Part shown: positions 33,445 to 39,780 of the stretch, piece after piece
Layout of the letters: each line of letters begins with the position of its first letter
How positions within the stretch are numbered: position 1 is the first letter of the stretch
Origin: Pseudomonas fluorescens
GTDB taxonomy: Bacteria > Pseudomonadota > Gammaproteobacteria > Pseudomonadales > Pseudomonadaceae
Length of the DNA stretch: 43,126 bases
Assembly (NCBI RefSeq): GCF_005938625.1
Contig: NZ_VCNJ01000094.1
Location: 1-43,126 of the forward strand
Reading direction: 5' to 3'
The notes under the pieces: generated by a model
Told to the model about the DNA's origin: nothing
What the model saw: the letters and a program-made list of their open reading frames with translations, nothing else
Database searches by the model: none
Position numbers and translations under genes: made by a program

Positions 33445-33768
33445 CTAGGGGTGAAGAGAGCTATCACCTGGTGGTGGTGGAGTGCCCCACTGATCTTCAA
33501 GCCATTTTTTGTATTCTTCACTAGCGCAATTAGCTAGGTTTTTCCCCTTAAGACTAGCAACGTAAGCCAGCTGGATTGCGTTGAGGAACTTACAAAGAAG
33601 CGCTTTTTCCTCGATATACGCCTTAAGAGCAAAAGCATTCCTCTTTGAGGAGACGCAAACGATAATTCCGTCGTGGTACACGACCCAAAAATCTGGCGTG
33701 ATCGGCACCAACCCTTTGGCTAGATAGGCCTGTGATTCATCTAATTGTTTTACGACTACTTCAGTCAT
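33445..33768 (-). CDS. Hypothetical protein of the decayed element
   Basis: 107 residues from MTEVVVKQLDESQAYLAKG; a TTG start 12 bases upstream is possible. It is soluble and mixed alpha/beta, with FWVVYHDGIIVCVSSKRNAF then ALKAYIEEKALLCKFLNAIQ and a Pro-rich tail (WGTPPPPGDSSLHP). I recognise no family. Base composition is more AT-rich than the flanking core genes, which suggests transfer. It lies downstream of the membrane-protein gene at 33859 on the same strand, separated by a terminator, and the pair is flanked by a repeated sequence. Confidence 0.65.
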   Translation of the reverse strand: MTEVVVKQLDESQAYLAKGLVPITPDFWVVYHDGIIVCVSSKRNAFALKAYIEEKALLCKFLNAIQLAYVASLKGKNLANCASEEYKKWLEDQWGTPPPPGDSSLHP

Positions 33769-33827
33769 TGCTTGTTCCAATCGTGTGAAAGGTGAATCCC
33801 AACCAAAGATTTCAATGCCTCAACAAA

Positions 33828-33851
33828 AAGCCCAGCGCGATGGCTGGGCTT
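33828..33851 (-). terminator. Terminator after the 33859 membrane-protein gene
   Basis: AAGCCCAGC (33828-33836) pairs with GCTGGGCTT (33843-33851); five T follow on the minus strand. Confidence 0.85.
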
Positions 33852-33858
33852 ACGCAAC

Positions 33859-34224
33859 TCAAGATATCTGTCGACTGTTGTGCCAGTAGAGGTACGCGAG
33901 GCCAATAGGGGCAATGAAAATCGCGAACGACCAGCACATGGCCATCGTGAAGCCTTTCACCATGAGCATAAGGATGGCGTTCACGAAGAACACATTCTCA
34001 CCCATCACGTAACCCACAGCACTCTCGTATACAAATCGAGAATAGGGGTAAAGCAGCGTACAGACAATCGACATAAAAATCAGCCCCGGCTTAGCCATCA
34101 GTCCGGTCGGGCTATGCGCAGCGAGCGACAAAATCATAATCGCAAATAGCGACCCAAAAACAAGCTGACGGATGTAGTAGCTGGTTGTCAGCCCGCCAAA
34201 AGTCTTCGACAAAAACGACTGCAT
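33859..34224 (-). CDS. Polytopic membrane protein of the decayed element
   Basis: 121 residues, start supported by AGAGGG seven bases upstream. Three to four predicted helices (about 21-36, 44-60, 74-90 and 92-112; FGSLFAIMILSLAAH, LIFMSIVCTLLYPYS, FVNAILMLMVKGFTMAMCWS, FAIFIAPIGLAYLYW). The layout resembles small immunity-type or phage membrane proteins only in shape; no family is recognised. AT-richer than core genes. It has its own terminator. Confidence 0.72.
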   Translation of the reverse strand: MQSFLSKTFGGLTTSYYIRQLVFGSLFAIMILSLAAHSPTGLMAKPGLIFMSIVCTLLYPYSRFVYESAVGYVMGENVFFVNAILMLMVKGFTMAMCWSFAIFIAPIGLAYLYWHNSRQIS

Positions 34225-34334
34225 AAGATCCCTCTAAAACGCTGATTTGAATGACGGCCATCATAATAGCATCACCTTTCATAATCAAAGCTGGCGAGCT
34301 GAGCGTGAAGCATCTTAGTACTACGAATTGAAAC

Positions 34335-34402
34335 TCAGGGTGCACGGGCTGCCGGCGTCGATTCCGCATGTCGCACTACTCGGCTATCGATGCGCAGGCC
34401 TT
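34335..34402. repeat. Repeat copy 2 (coding-derived)
   Basis: Diverged direct copy of 33311-33376. Its leftward translation (RIDSRVVRHAESTP) runs into a stop after six more codons, so this copy is a dead fragment. Confidence 0.65.
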
Positions 34403-34438
34403 ATCAAGGGCTGTCCTGGCTACAGGTAAATTCGAGGC

Positions 34439-34464
34439 AAAAAAGCCCCGCACAATGGCGAGGC
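34439..34464 (-). terminator. Terminator after the DUF2513 gene
   Basis: GCCCCGC (34445-34451) pairs with GCGAGGC (34458-34464) with one wobble-type mismatch. Six T follow on the minus strand. Confidence 0.75.
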
Positions 34465-34511
34465 CTCAAAACAAAAAGATCGCTCTTCAAAGGCCTTTCA
34501 GATCGATCAGG

Positions 34512-34760
34512 TCAAAGAGTTTCGAGCAGGTCGTGTCCAGTCCAAGTCAGAAGAAGAAAGCTCTGCGCGTGATCAGCAGTGAACTCACGTCTCAAATATC
34601 CGCCACCGACAAGAAGGTCAAGATGATAGTTGAAGGAATCTCCCATTGCGGGGTAATTGATCAGGGCAAGCTTTGCCATATCTGTATTCACCCCACGACT
34701 CTGGTCGTGCATTTCAACGAACTGCAGAATGCTCTTCGCAAAGTTTTTGTCGCGAACCAT
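34512..34760 (-). CDS. Short DUF2513-like protein
   Basis: 82 residues from MVRDKNFAKSILQFVEMHDQ, with AAGGGAG seven bases upstream. The pattern fits DUF2513, a small phage and island-borne winged-helix-like family: NYHLDLLVGGGYLRREFT, then LLLTWTGHDLLETL. Usual members continue past GHxxL for some 20-40 residues, while this one stops at once, so it may be truncated; another frame reads on for ten codons (LFDLIDLKGL). Function is unknown. It is leftward, like the other small genes of the element, and has a terminator. Confidence 0.7.
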   Translation of the reverse strand: MVRDKNFAKSILQFVEMHDQSRGVNTDMAKLALINYPAMGDSFNYHLDLLVGGGYLRREFTADHAQSFLLLTWTGHDLLETL

Positions 34761-34860
34761 ATCTTCACTCCCTTGGTAGATACGGAAAAGCCCGATCAAT
34801 GTCGGGCTGCTTAATATGTATTTTTTCTGGTTTACTCGCGGCTTTCCGATTTACAGAAGA

Positions 34861-35025
34861 TTACCGGGTTCCAGGCGGACGCCCTTGGCCTGGGTTAGGA
34901 GCAGGCTCTATCGGAGGAAAAGGGCCAGCACCACCACCTTGAGACGGGTCACTGTGATAGTTAGGTTTGGGTTGCGGTTTTGGCTTTTCCGTATCACCGC
35001 TTTTTACCGACTCATCCTTTTTCAT
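34861..35025 (-). CDS. Small proline/glycine-rich protein
   Basis: 54 residues, ATG 35025 to TAA 34861, with GAGG eight bases upstream. The N-terminus is Lys-rich (MKKDESVKSGDTEKPKPQPK), the rest Pro/Gly-rich (GGGAGPFPPIEPAPNPGQG then RPPGTR). It has no signal or membrane segment and is probably unstructured. It lies about 100 bases upstream of the DUF2513 gene on the same strand. I do not know a function. Confidence 0.55.
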   Translation of the reverse strand: MKKDESVKSGDTEKPKPQPKPNYHSDPSQGGGAGPFPPIEPAPNPGQGRPPGTR

Positions 35026-35188
35026 CAGCTACACCTCACGCACAGGGAGCTATTAGTTCTAGCACAACTTTTTGCCAGCCCCGCCCCTTCTTGCAAAAAA
35101 AACTGGCGTTGGCCGGGCTCAGTTATTCGTGTGCGTATTGCGTGAATTGCGCACTTTGGGGAAAGTCCCCCCCGCAATATCAGCATCG

Positions 35189-35332
35189 CAATATGAGCAG
35201 CAGAACTTCCCGCAGGAATACATCCAGGCGCTGCTGGGCCACGCGGACGTCAAGATGACTGAACACTACCAGGCGGGTCATGGCGATGACGCCGTGGTGT
35301 ACATGCGGGTGAGCGCCGATCTGAAGGTGTGA
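35189..35332 (+). pseudogene. C-terminal remnant of a tyrosine-type phage integrase
   Basis: 47 codons end at TGA 35332. The peptide has FPQEYIQALLGHADVKMTEH then YQ, the C-terminal catalytic box with the conserved His and the Tyr nucleophile region, and ends VYMRVSADLKV. The upstream bases no longer encode the rest of the enzyme, so it is dead. It lies about 110 bases from the 3' end of tRNA-Val, the usual place for an integrase of an element inserted in a tRNA gene. Confidence 0.8.
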
Positions 35333-35342
35333 TCGGTGGTCG

Positions 35343-35375
35343 TTTGCCCAAAGTATTCCCAAAGTTTGCCCAAAC
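35343..35375. repeat. Three tandem 11-bp repeats beside the integrase remnant
   Basis: TTTGCCCAAAG, TATTCCCAAAG and TTTGCCCAAAC follow each other without gap. Such short direct repeats between an integrase gene and a tRNA fit integrase arm-binding sites of the attachment region. Function is inferred from place. Confidence 0.6.
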
Positions 35376-35385
35376 GACAGACAAC

Positions 35386-35415
35386 AAAAAAGGGCCCACC
35401 TTTCGGTGAGCCCTT
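35386..35415 (-). terminator. Terminator of tRNA-Val
   Basis: AAGGGCCCACC (35390-35400) pairs with GGTGAGCCCTT (35405-35415) around TTTC with one mismatch. A T-run follows on the minus strand. Confidence 0.88.
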
Positions 35416-35444
35416 CTAGACCGCCCAGCAGAGCGGATTTTGTT

Positions 35445-35521
35445 TGGTAGGCGCGATTGGACTCGAACCAACGACCCCCACCATGTCAAGGTGGTGCTCT
35501 AACCAACTGAGCTACGTGCCT
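35445..35521 (-). tRNA. tRNA-Val (anticodon GAC)
   Basis: 77 nucleotides with encoded CCA. The anticodon stem CCACC/GGTGG closes the loop TTGACAT with GAC at 34-36. The acceptor stem AGGCACG against CGCGCCT pairs at six of seven positions; position 5-68 is A opposite C. The T-arm is TTCGAGT-looped. Its 3' end faces the integrase remnant and was probably the attachment site. Confidence 0.95.
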
Positions 35522-35704
35522 GCTGTGAGGCGGCATTCTACGGAATTCCGGAGGGGTGTCAACACCTTTTTTTCACCTAACCCTATGAATATGCAAAATA
35601 TTTAATTTCGGGGCTCCGACGAAGATTTTCCGGCGGCTGGCGGAGGTTTTTCAACTCGGGTAGGATCGACGCACTCGTAAAATATATTAAACAGAGGCTG
35701 CAGG

Positions 35705-36988
35705 ATGGCGAACACCCTTTACCCAGAGTCTTATTACGCTGCGTCGGCCAACGCCGTACCGCCCCGCCCTGTCTTGCAGGATGATGTGGAGACGGACGTC
35801 TGTGTGATCGGCGCCGGGTATACCGGATTGTCCTCTGCCCTGTTTCTGCTGGAAAACGGTTTTCGCGTCACCGTGCTGGAAGCGGCCAAGGTTGGTTTCG
35901 GCGCCTCAGGGCGCAATGGCGGACAGATCGTTAACAGTTATAGCCGCGACATCGACGTGATCGAGCGCAGCGTTGGCCCCAAGCAAGCGCATCTACTCGG
36001 ACATATGGCGTTCGAGGGCGGCCGGATCATTCGCGAGCGTGTGGCCAAGTACAACATCCAGTGCGACCTGAAGGACGGCGGCGTGTTCGCAGCCCTTACC
36101 TCCAAGCAGATGGGCCACCTGGAATCGCAGAAGCGCCTCTGGGAGCGCTTCGGCCATACACAACTCGAATTGCTCGATCAACGCCGTATTCGCGAAGTGG
36201 TTGCCTGCGATCAGTATATTGGTGGCATGCTCGACATGAGCGGCGGCCACATCCATCCGCTGAACCTCGCGCTCGGCGAAGCGGCTGCGATTGAATCCCT
36301 CGGCGGTACTATCTATGAACAGTCACCCGCCGTGCGCATCGAACGCGGCGCCAACCCGGTGGTGCATACGCCGCAAGGCAAGGTCAGGGCCAAGTTCATT
36401 ATCGTCGCCGGCAATGCCTACCTCGGCAACCTGGTGCCGGAGCTGGCAGCGAAATCAATGCCGTGCGGTACGCAGGTGATCACCACCGAGCCGCTGGGTG
36501 ATGAGCTGGCGAAAACGTTGCTGCCACAGGATTACTGCGTTGAAGACTGCAATTACTTGCTCGACTATTACCGACTGACCGGCGACAAGCGCCTGATCTT
36601 CGGCGGTGGCGTGGTGTATGGCGCACGCGATCCGGCGAACATTGAAGCGATCATCCGCCCGAAAATGCTCAAGGCATTCCCGCAGCTCAAGGATGTAAAG
36701 ATTGACTACGCCTGGACCGGAAATTTCCTGCTGACCCTGTCGCGCCTGCCACAGGTCGGACGCCTGGGCGACAACATCTATTACTCGCAAGGTTGCAGCG
36801 GCCATGGTGTGACTTACACGCATCTGGCCGGCAAGGTGTTGGCTGAGGCATTGCGCGGTCAGGCTGAGCGCTTCGATGCGTTTGCCGACTTGCCGCACTA
36901 CCCGTTCCCTGGCGGGCAACTGTTGCGCACGCCGTTTGCCGCACTGGGCGCATGGTATTACGGGCTACGCGATAAATTCGGGATGTAA
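35705..36988 (+). CDS. PauB-like gamma-glutamylputrescine oxidase
   Basis: 427 residues, FAD-dependent amine oxidase of the DAO family. Probably oxidises gamma-glutamylated putrescine or related polyamines (PuuB/PauB). The dinucleotide fold VIGAGYTGLSSALFLLEN then GASGRNGGQI is near the N-terminus, and the C-terminal FAD-contacting GCSGHGVTYTHLAGKVLAEA is intact. AGAGG lies ten bases before the ATG. Two AT-rich direct repeats (35595-35606 and 35679-35690) occur upstream. Single gene, followed by a strong terminator. Which paralogue it is, and its exact amine, cannot be said. Confidence 0.9.
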   Translation: MANTLYPESYYAASANAVPPRPVLQDDVETDVCVIGAGYTGLSSALFLLENGFRVTVLEAAKVGFGASGRNGGQIVNSYSRDIDVIERSVGPKQAHLLGHMAFEGGRIIRERVAKYNIQCDLKDGGVFAALTSKQMGHLESQKRLWERFGHTQLELLDQRRIREVVACDQYIGGMLDMSGGHIHPLNLALGEAAAIESLGGTIYEQSPAVRIERGANPVVHTPQGKVRAKFIIVAGNAYLGNLVPELAAKSMPCGTQVITTEPLGDELAKTLLPQDYCVEDCNYLLDYYRLTGDKRLIFGGGVVYGARDPANIEAIIRPKMLKAFPQLKDVKIDYAWTGNFLLTLSRLPQVGRLGDNIYYSQGCSGHGVTYTHLAGKVLAEALRGQAERFDAFADLPHYPFPGGQLLRTPFAALGAWYYGLRDKFGM

Positions 36989-37015
36989 AAAAGGGCCGCT
37001 GATGCGGCCCTTTTT
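36988..37015. terminator. Bidirectional terminator
   Basis: AAAAAGGGCCGC (36988-36999) is repeated inverted at 37004-37015 around TGAT. It serves the oxidase and the convergent xdhC gene. Confidence 0.93.
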
Positions 37016-37029
37016 ATTGAACATAGAAC

Positions 37030-38001
37030 TCAGAGCTGATCCCGAGCAATCCCACTGCGGATGCGCAAGATATCTGCCAACACTGCCAAGGCAATTTCCG
37101 CCGGCGTCTTGCTGCCGAGGTTAAGACCGATCGGCGCATGAATCCGCGCCAACTCAGCCTCGCCCAAGCCGCCAATCCGACGTAACCGCTCAAAGCGCTT
37201 CTGCGAAGTCTGCTGCGAGCCCATCACGCCGATGTAGAACGCCTCGGTACGCACCGCTTCCATCATCGCCAGATCATCGATGCGCGGATCATGCGTCAGC
37301 GCCACCACCGCCGTATCACGATGACAGCCACCGTCAGCAATGAACACCGACGGCAATTGCCGACGAATTTCCACGCCATCCAGCACCACACCTTCAAGCA
37401 CCTCGTCACGCGGATCGCAGAGAATCACCTCAAAACCCAATCCAACGGCAAACTCGGCACATGCCTGCGCCACACTGGAATACCCGGCGAGCAACAAACG
37501 CTGGGCCGCGCCGACACGAATGCGCACCCTATCAATCTCACGCTCGATCCGCGCACCCTGCTCGCGATCAGCGAACAGGCTACGCGCACCGCTGGCCAGA
37601 TCGACCTCGCGAATCAAGCGGCGCTGACCGAGCAGCGCCGACTCCAATTCACGCAGATGCGCGTGCACCTCGCAGTCAGCGTCAAATTTCTCAACCAGCA
37701 CATCGAGAATGCCGCCACAGGGCAGACTGACCCGCGAGCGCGGATCATCGCCCTCGCCGTAACGCACGACGTTGACCGCATCGATAAACGCACCTTCGGC
37801 GACGCGCTCAAGGAAATCCTCCTCGACGCAGCCACCCGACAGCGAGCCGATCCACTGTCCGCTGTCATTCACTGCCAGCAGCGAACCCGGCGCACGCGGT
37901 GCCGAACCGTAGGTCGTCAGCACGGTGCAGAGCCAGATGCGCTGCCCGGCCACCGACCACTCCAGCGCCCGACGAACCACTTGTAGATCGAGATGCTGCA
38001 T
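37030..38001 (-). CDS. XdhC-family molybdenum cofactor insertion protein
   Basis: 323 residues. XdhC proteins bind and help sulfurate and insert the molybdenum cofactor into xanthine dehydrogenase-type enzymes. The N-terminal part has GSLSGGCVEEDFLERV with the family Cys, and the C-terminal Rossmann part has LLAGYSSVAQACAEFAVGLG then VVALTHDPRIDDLAMM. It is last in the operon and starts one base after the cytochrome gene ends, so it very likely serves the molybdoenzyme encoded upstream. Confidence 0.93.
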   Translation of the reverse strand: MQHLDLQVVRRALEWSVAGQRIWLCTVLTTYGSAPRAPGSLLAVNDSGQWIGSLSGGCVEEDFLERVAEGAFIDAVNVVRYGEGDDPRSRVSLPCGGILDVLVEKFDADCEVHAHLRELESALLGQRRLIREVDLASGARSLFADREQGARIEREIDRVRIRVGAAQRLLLAGYSSVAQACAEFAVGLGFEVILCDPRDEVLEGVVLDGVEIRRQLPSVFIADGGCHRDTAVVALTHDPRIDDLAMMEAVRTEAFYIGVMGSQQTSQKRFERLRRIGGLGEAELARIHAPIGLNLGSKTPAEIALAVLADILRIRSGIARDQL

Positions 38002-38002
38002 G

Positions 38003-39238
38003 TCAGTGCACCTTGTGCTCGATGGACGGTGCGTCGGCTTGCAGTTTCTGTACGTCGCTCACTGCCAGTTCAGCCGACTGACCGCCCCAACCTTGACGCA
38101 AGTAGTTGAGCAGGTCGGTCAGTTGCTCAGGCTTGAGCTTGTCGGCGAAACCCGGCATCGGTTGCATGTGCTCGAAACCGGAGAACTTCTGCTCGCCGAT
38201 ACCATCCTCGATCACCCGCAACAGGTTGCGTGGGTCTTCCAGACGCAACGTGGTGTTGCCGCGCATGGCCACCGCAATATGCGGCTTGCCCTCGCCACCG
38301 ACCGCATGGCAACCGGCGCAGACGTTCAGGTATTCCTGCTGACCGCGCTGGGCGCTGGCGCTGAGTTTCTCTACTGGCACTTCGACAAGGGCTTTGGCGG
38401 CTGGCGGTTTGTCGCCGAGCAGGAACGTCGCCATCGCTGCCAGATCGCTATCGTTCAGGCCTTGGGTGCTGTTATGGAACACCGGGAACATCTCGTTGAA
38501 CATCGTCCCCTGCGCACTCATACCGTGCTTGAGGAAGGTGCCCAGATCCTGCTCGTTCCAGCCGCGAGCCGCCAGATCAGTGGCCAGCAGGCTCGGCGCC
38601 AGATAACCATTGAGGATGCCGCCGGTGAGGCGTTTATCCAACTGCATCGCACCCGGCAGACCACGTGGCGTGTGGCATTCACCGCAGTGACCAAGCACTT
38701 CGACCATGTACTGGCCGCGCTTCCAGGCTTCACTTTTGCCTTCGGCCGGCTCCAGTTTCAGCGCTTTGCCGTACATCATGTTCCAGCCGATCAGGCCCGG
38801 ACGAACGTTGAAAGGGAAGCTCAGACTGGTGACCGGTGCTGCGCGCTCGATCGGCTCGATGGTTTTCAGGTACGCATGGATCGCATCCGAATCTTCACGC
38901 GGCATCAGGTGATACGAGGTGTACGGCATCGCCGGATAGAGGCTCGCGCCATCACGACGCTTGCCCTCGGTCAGCGCAGCGAAGAACTCGTCATCGTTGT
39001 ACAAACCGATGCCGTGCTCTTTGCTCGGCGTGATGTTAGTGCCGTAGATCGTGCCGAACGGCGAGACGATCGGCAGGCCGCCAGCAAACGGCGCGCCTCC
39101 CGGTGCGGTGTGGCAGGCCATGCAGTCAGCGGCGCGAGCGAGATACTCGCCGCGCTTGACCTGATCATCGGCGTGGGCAAACACCATCGGCGCAGCGAGG
39201 CCGGCCGCCAGGGTCAGGCGGGTCAGAAAAAGCTTCAT
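38003..39238 (-). CDS. Three-haem cytochrome c of the molybdenum hydroxylase
   Basis: 411 residues with a signal peptide (about residues 1-23, ending VFAHA). Three covalent haem sites are present: CMACH, CGECH and CAGCH. It resembles the cytochrome subunit of membrane-bound alcohol and aldehyde dehydrogenases. GGAGGG lies seven bases before the ATG, two bases from the iorA-type stop. It would accept electrons from the [2Fe-2S] subunit and pass them to the respiratory chain, replacing the FAD subunit of classical xanthine dehydrogenase. Confidence 0.94.
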   Translation of the reverse strand: MKLFLTRLTLAAGLAAPMVFAHADDQVKRGEYLARAADCMACHTAPGGAPFAGGLPIVSPFGTIYGTNITPSKEHGIGLYNDDEFFAALTEGKRRDGASLYPAMPYTSYHLMPREDSDAIHAYLKTIEPIERAAPVTSLSFPFNVRPGLIGWNMMYGKALKLEPAEGKSEAWKRGQYMVEVLGHCGECHTPRGLPGAMQLDKRLTGGILNGYLAPSLLATDLAARGWNEQDLGTFLKHGMSAQGTMFNEMFPVFHNSTQGLNDSDLAAMATFLLGDKPPAAKALVEVPVEKLSASAQRGQQEYLNVCAGCHAVGGEGKPHIAVAMRGNTTLRLEDPRNLLRVIEDGIGEQKFSGFEHMQPMPGFADKLKPEQLTDLLNYLRQGWGGQSAELAVSDVQKLQADAPSIEHKVH

Positions 39239-39240
39239 GC

Positions 39241-39780
39241 TTAACCCTCCTTGACCAGGCCGAGATCGGTCAGCACGTTGCGGGTGGCGTTGTAATAACG
39301 CACGTACCCGGTGCAACGGCAGACGTGGTGGCCGAGGCTGTCCTCGATGACTTGTTCGAGCTTGCTCTGCACGGTCGGCTGGCGCTGCAGTTTTTCAACC
39401 AGCACGGTCGCAGCATTAACGAAACCCGGGGCGCAGTAGCTGCACTGGAAAGCGAACTCGTCGACGAAGCGCTGCTGGATCGGGTTCAGCTCAGTGACCT
39501 GGCCGTTTTCGTCACGCGTGGCGTGGCTTTCGATGGTGCGGACTTTCTTGCCTTCGAAGTAATGCGCGCCAGTGATGCAGGTGCGCACTTCTTCGCTGGT
39601 GCCGTCCGGGTTATCGACGATCACCACGCAGGCGTGGCAGATACCCTGACCGCAGCCCAGACGAGAGCCGGTGAGGTTTTTGTATTCGTGCAGGTAGTCG
39701 ATCATCGGCAGGTCATCAGGGATGTCCACCGGGCCGACGGATTGACCGTTGAGGGTCAGTTGAAGCGGACGGTTAGCCAT
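39241..39780 (-). CDS. [2Fe-2S] subunit of the molybdenum hydroxylase (IorA-like)
   Basis: 179 residues. It carries two [2Fe-2S] clusters. The plant-type set is LGCGQGICHACVVI with a later Cys, and the second set is FQCSYCAPGF and HVCRCTGYVRYY. The start MANRPLQLTLNG overlaps the large-subunit stop by eight bases; a longer frame would extend into it. No signal peptide is seen, so export would have to be together with the Tat-targeted large subunit, as is known for such pairs. Confidence 0.93.
   Translation of the reverse strand: MANRPLQLTLNGQSVGPVDIPDDLPMIDYLHEYKNLTGSRLGCGQGICHACVVIVDNPDGTSEEVRTCITGAHYFEGKKVRTIESHATRDENGQVTELNPIQQRFVDEFAFQCSYCAPGFVNAATVLVEKLQRQPTVQSKLEQVIEDSLGHHVCRCTGYVRYYNATRNVLTDLGLVKEG

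Noticed and set aside
35595..35690. AT-rich direct repeats upstream of the PauB-like gene as a regulator site
   Set aside because: Similarity is limited to low-complexity A/T runs, so no regulator was assigned.
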